NCBI GenBank assembly: GCA_031262985.1
Contig: JAISGQ010000009.1
Location: 1-64,000, forward strand
Direction: 5' to 3'
Length of the DNA: 64,000 nucleotides
Source: Oscillospiraceae bacterium
GTDB taxonomy: Bacteria > Bacillota > Clostridia > Oscillospirales > Acutalibacteraceae
The notes below the pieces were generated by a model that was given only the letters and a program-made list of their open reading frames with translations, did no database searches and was not told the DNA's origin. This document shows, one piece after another, positions 1-6,844 of this stretch. The translations under genes were made by a program, and so were the position numbers. Numbering within the stretch: the first letter of the stretch is position 1; every line of letters starts with the position of its first letter.

Positions 1-1392
1 TCCCTCGCCTACAGAACCTTGGACGCGCAATTTTGGGGAGTCGCCCAAAGACGCCGTCGTTGTTACATTGTCGTCGATTTTACAGGCGAACGTGCCGGAC
101 AGATATTATTTGACGAGTCGCGCTTGCAACGGGATTCTTCGCCGAGCGGCGCAGCGCGGCAAGGCTCTGCCGGAGATTTTACGGATCGCGTTGGAATCCC
201 AAGCGGCATCAATGGCGATGTAGCCGGAACGCTTGACGCGAACTATTTCAAGGGTACGGGTGCGAGAAACGGCGTGGAACGTGACGTTGTCGCGTTTGAA
301 CCCGGCGCAACATCTCGGATGAAGAGCAATTATGCTTACACCGAAGTGTGCGGGACGCTCCGCGCCAAGATGGGTGACAATCAAGCGGCGGTGGCGATTC
401 CCATCAACACGCAGGTCGGGCTTCGTAATCACAAGGACGGCGACGGCACGGGGCTTGGCGTCGGCATCGCGGATTCTCCCGCTTACACCTTGCAAGCCGC
501 ACATTCCCACGCGGTGGCGATTGAAAATCATCCCGCAGATTCGAGAATTAAGGTGTCCGAAGACGGCATTGTGCAAACGCTCCCCGGACGGATGGGTACC
601 GGCGGTGGCAATGTGCCGCTGGTCATGAACGATTCGGCAGTCCGTGCCTACGGCATTTCATCTTATGAATCCAACGCCATGAAGTCGCCGAATCCGCACA
701 GCGGGGTTTATGAAGCCGACACATCTAAAACGCTCGACACCCTCGGTGGCCGCCCCGATTGCAGACAAGGCGGTGTGGCGGTGGTCGCGGTGCAGGGTTC
801 CATGATTGGGCGCAAGGACGAAAACGGACCTCAAGGCAGCGGCATCAACGAAAACATCTCCTTCACCCTTACTGGGACTGACAAACACGCAGTTTGTTAT
901 CAGGACAGCATCGGCACCCTCTGCGCTTCGGATTACAAATTTCCGCAGCAACAGCAGATTGAGGAGGGCAAGGCGGTTGTCGAGCAGGTGACCTTCGGCA
1001 AAAACGGCTTCGGTCGCTGGAACGACAAACCCGCCGCGCTTAAGGCATCGGGCGGCGATTTCCCCGGCGGCGAGAATATCGTGGTCGAAAACCGCTATGT
1101 CGTGCGCCGCTTAACCCCGCAGGAATGCGCCCTTTTACAGGGTTTCCCTGTGGATTGGTGTTCGGGGCTTGAAACGCCCGAACCTACCGAAGAGGATATA
1201 GCTTTCTGGACGGAGGTCTGGGAAACCGACCGCCTTATTAAAGGCACGTCAAGTAAGCCCAAAAGCCGTAAGCAGATTATAAAATGGCTGAAAGACCCGC
1301 ACTCGGATAGTGCCGAATACAAGATGTGGGGCAACGGCGTGGCACTCCCTTGCGTGGAGTTTGTGCTGTCGGGCATTGTCCATTTCGCATGA
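1..1392 (+). CDS. DNA (cytosine-5-)-methyltransferase, C-terminal part (5' end off window)
   Basis: The frame is open from base 1, so the start is outside the window. The visible start carries the motif-VIII-like stretch GVAQRRRR, and the end carries the motif IX/X region RRLTPQECALLQGFP and the GNGVALPCVEFV tail typical of Dcm-family m5C methyltransferases, which transfer a methyl group from SAM to cytosine C5. The catalytic PC motif would lie upstream. Between motifs VIII and IX, roughly residues 50-350, is a long target-recognition region of degenerate repeats, each holding a short S/G-x-TL phrase followed by an AVV/AVA-like strand. Phage methyltransferases commonly protect phage DNA from host restriction. 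Next gene begins 109 bases downstream. No cognate restriction enzyme is visible. Confidence 0.88.
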   Translation, partial: SLAYRTLDAQFWGVAQRRRRCYIVVDFTGERAGQILFDESRLQRDSSPSGAARQGSAGDFTDRVGIPSGINGDVAGTLDANYFKGTGARNGVERDVVAFEPGATSRMKSNYAYTEVCGTLRAKMGDNQAAVAIPINTQVGLRNHKDGDGTGLGVGIADSPAYTLQAAHSHAVAIENHPADSRIKVSEDGIVQTLPGRMGTGGGNVPLVMNDSAVRAYGISSYESNAMKSPNPHSGVYEADTSKTLDTLGGRPDCRQGGVAVVAVQGSMIGRKDENGPQGSGINENISFTLTGTDKHAVCYQDSIGTLCASDYKFPQQQQIEEGKAVVEQVTFGKNGFGRWNDKPAALKASGGDFPGGENIVVENRYVVRRLTPQECALLQGFPVDWCSGLETPEPTEEDIAFWTEVWETDRLIKGTSSKPKSRKQIIKWLKDPHSDSAEYKMWGNGVALPCVEFVLSGIVHFA

Positions 1393-1400
1393 GAATTGTC

Positions 1401-1447
1401 CATATATTATGACTTGCTATTTGAGCCGAAAAGAGTGATATATAGTA
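1401..1447 (+). promoter_or_regulatory. Promoter-like module, copy 1
   Basis: Begins with CATATATTATGACTTG and ends with AAAAGAGTGATATATAGTA. The same two boxes at the same 47-bp overall length recur at 2720-2766. Both copies lie just after a stop codon and 45-55 bases before a ribosome site, so a shared phage promoter or regulator site is the simplest reading. Confidence 0.5.
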
Positions 1448-1500
1448 ATGCCGAAGGTCACCGAAAGCCCGTCAAATCAAGGCAAAACGGAGGATTTTTT

Positions 1501-2307
1501 ATGAAAATCAATTACAATGTCACAGGCTCGGAAAGAAAGTCACTGGTCGGTGCGATAAGCACATTCTTAAACGCACCGACAAAATCCCTCGGCGCACCGA
1601 CTTTCGCCTACGAGGTCGGCGGTTACCGCATAAGCCAAACAGGAACGCTCACAGGCGAGGACAATCTCGACCTTGAGGACGCACTCCATCAAGCGGGCTT
1701 CGATGCGGAGGAACGCGAGTACGACGAACCCGATACCTACGAAAGCGGACTCGGAGGCATGGGTGCGCTTGAATCACCCGAAGAACTGGGAGCCGCTTCC
1801 GAACCCGACCCGCAAGGCACCTTCACGGTCAGCTTGCCCTACGACGGCAACCCCGACGCAATGGCACGGCTCGTCAAACTGGTAATTGCCAAAGAAGCAC
1901 TCATCAGCAACGCCCTCGGCGAGTGGGCTTTAGACGACCTGCCGATTGCTCTCGGCGAAGAGGATGGTCAAACCACGGTCACATTCACTTGGCTCTTTGC
2001 CGACGCTCCCGACGAGCTGAAACAGGCGGTTGTCGCCTTGGTAGCCGCCCTTTGGAAATTCTGCAAAAAGGCACAACGGGTCACGGCGAAAGAAACCGCC
2101 ACCGACAACGAGAAGTTCGCCATGCGGACGCTCTTGGTGCGGATTGGCATGAACGACATCACAAACAAGGTTCACCGCAAGACCCTGCTCCAAAACCTGA
2201 CGGGCGACAGCGCGTTCGCCACGCCCGAAAGCAAAGCCAAGTGGCTGGCAAAGCACGGCGGGAAAAAATACACCGAGGAGGTCGAAAGCAATGCAGTTTC
2301 CGAGTAA
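1501..2307 (+). CDS. Phage/mobile-element 'virulence-related' family protein
   Basis: 268 residues. The start at 1501 is chosen over an upstream in-frame ATG at 1396 because an ACGGAGG ribosome site lies 5-10 bases upstream and because the N-terminus MKINYNVTGSERKSLV matches the conserved start of a family annotated as virulence-related protein in Firmicutes prophages and integrative elements. The N-terminal 70 residues look globular; residues 70-105 are acidic and low in complexity; the C-terminus (IGMNDITNKVHRKTLL) is basic and helical. Biochemical function is unknown. It overlaps the next gene by 17 bases. Confidence 0.7.
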   Translation: MKINYNVTGSERKSLVGAISTFLNAPTKSLGAPTFAYEVGGYRISQTGTLTGEDNLDLEDALHQAGFDAEEREYDEPDTYESGLGGMGALESPEELGAASEPDPQGTFTVSLPYDGNPDAMARLVKLVIAKEALISNALGEWALDDLPIALGEEDGQTTVTFTWLFADAPDELKQAVVALVAALWKFCKKAQRVTAKETATDNEKFAMRTLLVRIGMNDITNKVHRKTLLQNLTGDSAFATPESKAKWLAKHGGKKYTEEVESNAVSE

Positions 2308-2713
2308 AGAACAAGTCGAGCGCACACGCCAAAATTACCCCAACGGCACACGGGTGGAGCTTATCTCGATGGAAGACCCGTATTCCAAACTCACGGCGGG
2401 CGACAGAGCGACCGTGGTCGGCGTGGACGACATCGGCGACCTGCTCTGCGAATGGGACAGCGGCTCTACGCTGAAACTCATCCCCTCCGCCGACCAGTTC
2501 CGCAAACTGACAAAAGCGGAAATTGTCAAGGAACAATGCCGAACAGTCGCCAAAACAGGGCGAACGAATATGTTTGACGTGAGAGCGGCTTTTGACATCG
2601 CCGCCGAGTTGGGCTTCAACGAACTCTGCGACTTCATGTTTATGAACACACCCGCATATTCCAAGCTAATCCTCACGGGGGAGCTTGCGGACGAGGACAT
2701 CATCGAGCTGTAA
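2291..2713 (+). CDS. DUF4314/DUF5049-type phage protein
   Basis: 140 residues. Residues 1-65 match the DUF4314 pattern (YPNGTRVELISMEDPYSKL, then VVGVDDIGDLLCEWDSGSTL), a small beta-barrel-like domain. Residues 75-140 resemble DUF5049 (phage-associated, unknown role). It starts inside the preceding gene, so translation is probably coupled. No enzymatic motif is visible. Confidence 0.7.
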   Translation: MQFPSKEQVERTRQNYPNGTRVELISMEDPYSKLTAGDRATVVGVDDIGDLLCEWDSGSTLKLIPSADQFRKLTKAEIVKEQCRTVAKTGRTNMFDVRAAFDIAAELGFNELCDFMFMNTPAYSKLILTGELADEDIIEL

Positions 2714-2719
2714 AGCACC

Positions 2720-2766
2720 CATATATTATGACTTGATATAAGTCTCAAAAAGAGCGAATATGGTAT
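2720..2766 (+). promoter_or_regulatory. Promoter-like module, copy 2
   Basis: Starts with the same 16-base box CATATATTATGACTTG as copy 1 and ends with AAAAAGAGCGAATATGGTA; the end-to-end length is identical. It lies between a stop codon at 2713 and the ribosome site for the gene at 2811. Confidence 0.5.
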
Positions 2767-2810
2767 CACGCAAAGGGAAAAACCCCTGCGGGATAAGGAG
2801 AAAAACGAAA

Positions 2811-3110
2811 ATGGACAACAATTTTGAAGCACGGCTCGGCACCCTCAAAGGCGAAGCGATAGCCAAGATTATGGAGTTCGAGGAGCTTGCAAAGCACCAG
2901 CCGAAAGACTGGACTGGCACATTCCGCGACGATTACAACCTCCTCGCAATACGCGAGTACGACAACAAGTTCAGAGTTGCCGCCGCCGAGAGCTGCGCTT
3001 ACCAAGAAGCCTACGCCATTATGGCGGGCATTAGCTACGATGAAACCGCAGAGCTTCTGCATACCTTAGCGAGAGGAGGACGCGAAAATGGACTACTGCA
3101 AAATGATTAA
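2811..3110 (+). CDS. Small hypothetical phage protein
   Basis: 99 residues. The ATG at 2811 has an ATAAGGAG ribosome site 10 bases upstream; an in-frame upstream start lacks one. Predominantly helical and acidic, no transmembrane segment, no motif I recognise. It overlaps the following 54-residue gene by 23 bases, as in compact phage operons. Confidence 0.6.
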   Translation: MDNNFEARLGTLKGEAIAKIMEFEELAKHQPKDWTGTFRDDYNLLAIREYDNKFRVAAAESCAYQEAYAIMAGISYDETAELLHTLARGGRENGLLQND

Positions 3111-3252
3111 AGAGCAGCTCGGTGAGGGCTACACCTTCGTGAAGGCATACAACGCCTTCGAGAACGGCGAACTGCGGATTATCGCAAAAGACGAACGGGG
3201 CTTTGAACACCGCTACATTCTGATTGACGGTCAACTGAACGAGAAACCTTAA
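3088..3252 (+). CDS. Very small phage protein (54 residues)
   Basis: Starts MDYCKMIKEQLGEGYTFV and ends LIDGQLNEKP. A GAGAGGAGG ribosome site lies just upstream and inside the preceding gene. The next gene's ribosome site (AAGGAGGA) overlaps this stop codon. Tight packing in the same direction supports real coding despite its size. Function unknown. Confidence 0.55.
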   Translation: MDYCKMIKEQLGEGYTFVKAYNAFENGELRIIAKDERGFEHRYILIDGQLNEKP

Positions 3253-3265
3253 GGAGGACACGCAA

Positions 3266-3499
3266 ATGTGGAGCGAAGGAATTATCACAATCCCCGGCAC
3301 AAACGTCGGGTACAAATACTGGGTCAAGCACTTTGAGGAAGTCTCAGAGTTCGGCATCGGCGGCGGCAAAATCAGCAAGCTGACAATCCGTAAGGTCGGC
3401 GAGAGCCGCGACCTCTGCAACTACGATAGAGGTTGGGACGTTGAACCCACCGACGAGGTTAAGGCGGTCTACGCCATCATCCTCGAAAAGTACAACTAA
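3266..3499 (+). CDS. Small phage-associated protein (NYDRGWD family)
   Basis: 77 residues with ribosome site AAGGAGGA just upstream. It contains KYWVKHFEE and NYDRGWDVEP, phrases seen in a conserved small family of Firmicutes phages and integrative elements that I know only as a domain of unknown function. It is the last intact gene of the remnant before the broken terminase. Confidence 0.6.
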   Translation: MWSEGIITIPGTNVGYKYWVKHFEEVSEFGIGGGKISKLTIRKVGESRDLCNYDRGWDVEPTDEVKAVYAIILEKYN

Positions 3500-3617
3500 G
3501 CTAAATCAGGCAACAGCCGAGAACACCCCGAAAGGGGCTGTCTCTCGTAGAAGATAAATTCAGACTGCTGAAGGCGGTCTTTTATTTTGCCCATTTTTAA
3601 GGAAGGAGGCGGTCGTT

Positions 3618-3815
3618 ACGTCTTACAAATACAAACCTACGCCGCTCATGCTCCCGACTTCGCACTACGAGGAGCGGCGGGCAGACTTCGCCGTGAACTT
3701 CATATCCATGCTCAAACACACCACCGGCGAGTGGTACGGAAAGCCCTTCCGCTTAATGCCGTGGCAGGAAACCATCGTGCGTGACATCTTCGGCATCGTA
3801 GACAAGGACGGCTAG
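3618..3815 (+). pseudogene. Phage terminase large subunit, N-terminal stump
   Basis: The frame reads SYKYKPTPLMLPTSHYEERR and ends LMPWQETIVRDIFGIVDKDG followed by TAG, which is the N-terminal ~65 residues of a TerL packaging ATPase. Walker A and nuclease domains are missing. The expected start is ACG where ATG would fit (9 bases after GGAAGGAGG), suggesting start loss. It stops where the recombinase tail begins. Confidence 0.65.
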
Positions 3816-4258
3816 CGGTCAAAGATGAGTATTTTGAGGAATACGAAACCGTGGTTGAGGAACTCACAAACACGACCGCCATCGACAGGCAGATTGAAAA
3901 ACTCGGCGACGAGAGCGTGGAAACCTACAACGCCCTCAAATCTGCAATGGACGAGAACGCCCGCCAAGCCTTGAACCAAGACGATTACGACCGCCGCTTC
4001 GGGGAACTCAATACCAAGTACGAAGAGCAACGGTCGACACTCAGCGAACTCACCGAAAAGCGGCAGGGTATCCTTGCCCGGCGTGAACGGCTGAATATGT
4101 TCCTCGACGAATTGCGAAATCAAGACAGTCTGCTGACCGAATTTGACGAGCCGCTGTTTCGAGCCACACTTGACCGCTTCACGGTTTACAGCGAAGAGAA
4201 TGTGGCAGTTTTATTCCGCGACGGAACGGAAATCAGCGTGGATGTGAGGGGAAAATGA
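3815..4258 (+). pseudogene. Large serine recombinase, C-terminal fragment
   Basis: About 145 residues: a coiled-coil stretch (YEEQRSTLSELTEKRQGI) followed by FDEPLFRATLDRFTVYSEEN and VLFRDGTEISV, the characteristic end of large serine recombinases (integrase/resolvase of phages and conjugative elements). The catalytic resolvase domain and zinc ribbon are absent. It is fused in place to the terminase stump, so it probably results from a deletion that removed the prophage body. Confidence 0.7.
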
Positions 4259-4275
4259 TGAATTTCCTATTTGAC

Positions 4276-4392
4276 AAAGTTGAGAACGCTAAAAGCCCTT
4301 AGCGTTCTCAACTTTGGTGCATTTTCGTTAGCGTTCTCAGGTTTGGTGCATTTTTCGGGTTTCCGACAGGGGTGTGCAGTTGAGAACGGTAA
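4276..4392. repeat. Four copies of a GTTGAGAACG motif, two as a perfect hairpin
   Basis: AAAGTTGAGAACGCTAA (4276-4292) and its exact reverse complement (4299-4315) form a 17-bp stem with a 6-base loop, 18 bases after the recombinase stop. A third copy (TTAGCGTTCTCAG, 4328-4340) is followed like the second by TTTGGTGCATTTT, and a fourth lies at 4379-4392. It could be a terminator, or the former attachment region of the recombinase. Confidence 0.6.
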
Positions 4393-4477
4393 AATTAAAA
4401 TAAAGAATCAGAGCCGATAGCCCGTAAATGCCTTGAAATCAAGGGATTTACCTTCTATCGGCTCTGACCCTGTGAAA

Positions 4478-4500
4478 TGGTGCGAGTGACGGGACTTGAA
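4478..4500 (+). repeat. Left attachment site (duplicate of tRNA-Leu 3' end)
   Basis: Begins TGGTGCGAGTGACGGG and ends ACTTGAA, matching 11508-11530 base for base and diverging on both sides. Only the tRNA 3' end is present here, so this is the distal att site created on integration. Confidence 0.85.
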
Positions 4501-4598
4501 AGCGTAAAGTATCGTTTTACGGCGTTTGATAAAGTGCAATAAACGGCTTTGTTGTGCGTTTTTCTTTGACGTAGCTTTCATGAGGTTTCACGAAGTGT

Positions 4599-4637
4599 AA
4601 CGACCAAACACCAAAATAACGACCAAATAACGACCAA
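4599..4637 (+). repeat. Three AACGACCAA repeats (integrase arm-type sites, left)
   Basis: AACGACCAA occurs at 4599, 4618 and 4629. The same nonamer occurs twice near the right end (11419 and 11430), again with an 11-bp register for the close pair. Matching clusters near both att sites are typical of arm-type binding sites for the N-terminal domain of tyrosine integrases. Confidence 0.65.
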
Positions 4638-4652
4638 AATTTATATGAATTT

Positions 4653-4690
4653 CCGCTCCTGAAATCCCTTTTATTGGACGTCAGGAGCGG
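4653..4690. terminator. Inverted repeat with CCGCTCCTGA arms
   Basis: CCGCTCCTGA (4653-4662) pairs perfectly with TCAGGAGCGG (4681-4690) over an 18-base loop. It lies downstream of the minus-strand Fic gene. There is no clear T-run, so terminator is only one reading. Confidence 0.4.
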
Positions 4691-4841
4691 CTTTGTAAAT
4701 CGGAAGATAATTACGAGCGGTTAAAGGAGTTCGCATTCCGTATTTTAACGCCGCTCGGAAGCGTTTTGCCGTGTGGCAACGATTTCCTCCCCTATGCCTA
4801 CCGCAAACGCGCTGAGAGGGCTTATATTTGCTCTGTACGGG

Positions 4842-5504
4842 CTAATTGGTGAACGCCATGCCGTCTATGCAGTTGTCATAAACAAATTGCGCTATTGCCT
4901 TCTTATCGTCTGTCTCGTAAAAGTCAACGAGGAGCTGGGTAAAGTCGCGTATTAAATCTTCGGGGATGGAGATAATGCCGCCGCCGCTTGCAATCATAAT
5001 CTGATTCGCCGCCAGCATTGAGGTACGCTTGTTGCCATCAAGGAAGAACTGACCACGCATACAGTACAGCATAACCTCAATCGCTCGCTCTGTAGGGTTT
5101 TCTATCGCTTGAAAATCGGTTAGGCGCGCTTTTATATTGTCCTCCACAGGCATATCGGGCTTCCAGCTTGTGCCGCCGATAGTCACAGGTAAGGAGCGGA
5201 TATATCCTGCATTGTAAATAAGGCTGTCACCGCCTACAAGCTGATTGAGCTTGCAGAGATAAGCATAGTCCAACGGCACATCTAAGGTGTCGAGCAGGAA
5301 CTGCCAAGCATGTTTAAGGTTGTTTACCGCCACAATGTCCGACACCTTTACGCCGGAAGCGGAAACGCCGTTAAATATTGCCTCCGTGTCGGGATAGGTA
5401 ACGCCCAAACCCTCTAACTTTGCGCTTTTGTAGATATAATCAACGATATTGCGCTTCGCCACAAAGATATTTTGCTCGCGCGTCATATTAAATTTAGGCT
5501 TCAT
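4842..5504 (-). CDS. Fic-domain protein lacking the catalytic histidine
   Basis: 220 residues. The Fic core is FFLDGNKRTSMLAAN (residues 153-167), corresponding to HxFx(D/E)GN(G/K)R; the position of the catalytic His is Gln152, so classical AMP transfer is doubtful although the nucleotide-binding part is kept. Residues 27-32 (SAKLEG) fit the inhibitory (S/T)xxxE(G/N) helix of self-inhibited Fic proteins. The gene lies 23 bases after a small XRE regulator on the same strand, a toxin-antitoxin-like arrangement at the left end of the element. The same RGQ-F-x-DGNKRTS variant occurs in many Firmicutes Fic proteins, so the change is probably stable rather than random decay. Confidence 0.8.
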   Translation of the reverse strand: MKPKFNMTREQNIFVAKRNIVDYIYKSAKLEGLGVTYPDTEAIFNGVSASGVKVSDIVAVNNLKHAWQFLLDTLDVPLDYAYLCKLNQLVGGDSLIYNAGYIRSLPVTIGGTSWKPDMPVEDNIKARLTDFQAIENPTERAIEVMLYCMRGQFFLDGNKRTSMLAANQIMIASGGGIISIPEDLIRDFTQLLVDFYETDDKKAIAQFVYDNCIDGMAFTN

Positions 5505-5527
5505 TTAGCTTGCTCCTATCTGCTGGG

Positions 5528-5740
5528 TTATATTTTCATGCCGTCAGGGAACTCAAACGAGCATGGTACGAATGTCGACCCTAACGCTTCGGCAATATTG
5601 GATAGTTCTTCATCAGTAAAAGTGTCTCGTTTAAGCTTTTGATTGAAATTAGACGCTGTCATACCTATCAGGGCGGCTAACTTTGCTTGACTTATACCCT
5701 TGTAAGCCGCAGCTGTTTTAATTTTTTGCTCTTTGCTCAT
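5528..5740 (-). CDS. Small XRE-family HTH regulator paired with Fic
   Basis: 70 residues starting MSKEQKIKTAAAYKGI; an AGAGGAGC ribosome site 6 bases upstream decides this start over longer in-frame options. The helix-turn-helix spans about residues 15-50 (ISQAKLAALIGMTASNFNQK). First gene of a two-gene minus-strand operon with Fic; probable antitoxin or operon regulator. A good sigma-A promoter lies 64-92 bases upstream of the start. Confidence 0.75.
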   Translation of the reverse strand: MSKEQKIKTAAAYKGISQAKLAALIGMTASNFNQKLKRDTFTDEELSNIAEALGSTFVPCSFEFPDGMKI

Positions 5741-5803
5741 TGCTAATAGCTCCTCTCTGTTGTATTGTGGGCTTTTTAGTTTTACCCACTTTTTCATGAT
5801 ACT

Positions 5804-5832
5804 ACTATAGCACATGCAAAAGGCTTTGTCAA
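5804..5832 (-). promoter_or_regulatory. Sigma-A promoter of the XRE-Fic operon
   Basis: On the minus strand TTGACA (5827-5832) and TATAGT (5804-5809) are separated by 17 bases, giving a near-consensus promoter directed at the XRE gene. Confidence 0.7.
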
Positions 5833-5895
5833 GCATACTCTTAATTATATTTAGCATAAGCAAAAAAATATTTTAGAAAAATCTTAATTAAACAC

Positions 5896-5924
5896 TTGAC
5901 AAGATTAATCAAATGCTGTATAAT
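5896..5924 (+). promoter_or_regulatory. Sigma-A promoter, plus strand
   Basis: TTGACA (5896-5901), 17-base spacer, TATAAT (5919-5924): a perfect consensus. The spacer holds GATTAATC, a possible regulator half-site. It drives the exonuclease remnant and probably the gene at 6277. Confidence 0.75.
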
Positions 5925-5984
5925 ACAATCAGAGGTTAGGGAAACCGCCTCAGACTAAAACAAGAGGAGTCAATCAAAGCTGAG

Positions 5985-6149
5985 ATGACCGCTCGGAACA
6001 CGGAGGAAATAATCGGCACAGATTATAAAATCCGCTGGACAGCTTACACAAGTAACCGTGTGGACACCACAGCATTAAAGAAGGAACTACCTGACATAGC
6101 CGCTCGATACACCAAGACCACAGAAAGCCGCCGCTTCACAGTGGCATAA
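5985..6149 (+). pseudogene. C-terminal remnant of a YqaJ-type phage exonuclease
   Basis: 54 residues from the ATG, with the frame open further upstream (QEESIKAEMTARNTEEI). It reads YKIRWTAYTSNRVDTTALKK and ends RYTKTTESRRFTVA, the tail that follows the catalytic core in YqaJ-like viral recombinases. The nuclease core is gone. A consensus promoter directly upstream means the stump may still be expressed. Confidence 0.5.
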
Positions 6150-6211
6150 AGAAAGCCCCATACAGCAACACCCGACCAAAGGAACACTGCACAGAGCCAT
6201 TAACCGCTACA

Positions 6212-6245
6212 GGAGCGGATAAGCTGATTATAACCTATCCGCTCC
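6212..6245. repeat. Inverted repeat GGAGCGGATA / TATCCGCTCC
   Basis: Perfect 10-bp arms (6212-6221, 6236-6245) with a 14-base loop, ending 31 bases before the ATG of the next gene. Could be an intrinsic terminator without T-run, or a leader hairpin controlling the gene at 6277. Confidence 0.45.
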
Positions 6246-6276
6246 CGAAAAATCAAGATAAAAAGGAGATTTTATT

Positions 6277-6546
6277 ATGACCATTAAAGAGTATTATGAC
6301 CGATATATTGCTGAGGTTGATTTGACTGTAAGTTCTGCCTTGTCGTTATCGCAAATTTTAGAAGAGTATCATTTTTCAATTCGAGCTGATAGAATTGAAA
6401 ACAACGGGGTGGAACAGTACGAGGTTCTAAGGACGTATAAACACTCAGCGGCTATTATTTTCTTACTTACTAAAAGCCTTTTAAAGGTAAACAAACTGCT
6501 TGAGTGCGCTGTAGAGTTCGACTCTATAGAAGCCGTAAAACAATAG
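6277..6546 (+). CDS. Hypothetical protein of the integrative element
   Basis: 89 residues, AAAAGGAG ribosome site 9 bases upstream. Mixed alpha/beta composition with a hydrophobic stretch AAIIFLLTKSLL near residues 57-68 that is too short and charged for a confident membrane segment. I do not recognise the family. It follows the exonuclease remnant and a stem-loop, and precedes a short open frame and a hairpin that separate it from the convergent sigma gene. Confidence 0.5.
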   Translation: MTIKEYYDRYIAEVDLTVSSALSLSQILEEYHFSIRADRIENNGVEQYEVLRTYKHSAAIIFLLTKSLLKVNKLLECAVEFDSIEAVKQ

Positions 6547-6580
6547 CTATTATGAGCAAGCCGACACCTTCGCCGCAGTA

Positions 6581-6679
6581 ATGACGGCATTGACGCTTTG
6601 GGACAAACATCACAACGAAACGCCGCCAAGTTTATTTAAGAGGCTCAAAGATTGGTTCAGTTTAAAACGAAGAAGATAG
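6581..6679 (+). CDS. Possible very small ORF or frame-shifted tail of the 6277 gene
   Basis: MTALTLWDKHHNE then ends DWFSLKRRR. In the same frame the reading continues upstream to YYEQADTFAAV, immediately after the stop of the 6277 gene, so it may be a frame-shifted extension of that gene. There is no clear ribosome site. Low confidence. Confidence 0.2.
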   Translation: MTALTLWDKHHNETPPSLFKRLKDWFSLKRRR

Positions 6680-6701
6680 ATGTAATCCACTCACGTAGTG
6701 G

Positions 6702-6730
6702 TACAGGAGTACTAAGTGAGTACTCCTGTA
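6702..6730. terminator. Perfect 12-bp hairpin between convergent genes
   Basis: TACAGGAGTACT (6702-6713), 5-base loop, exact complement (6719-6730). It lies between the plus-strand gene ending at 6546 and the minus-strand sigma gene ending at 6845, a place where a bidirectional terminator is expected. T-run is weak. Confidence 0.6.
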
Positions 6731-6844
6731 TCATTCAGGGCGTTTGAAATCAATTGCAAGCAGATGAAAACATATACCAAACTCATACCAAACCTATACC
6801 AATTCCGTTTCTGCGTGGTTACCGCCGATGTCGGCGAGTTGCCC

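Larger units (their letters stand above)
1..4258. mobile_element. Decayed prophage remnant (left part outside window)
   Basis: A run of plus-strand phage-type genes: cytosine methyltransferase, a 'virulence-related' family protein, a DUF4314/DUF5049-like protein, small unknown proteins, then a terminase large-subunit stump and a serine-recombinase tail. Late phage genes (portal, capsid, tail) are absent, and terminase and recombinase are each broken, so the prophage has been largely deleted. The two broken genes lie directly side by side, which marks the deletion junction near 3815. The left end is beyond the window. Confidence 0.75.
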
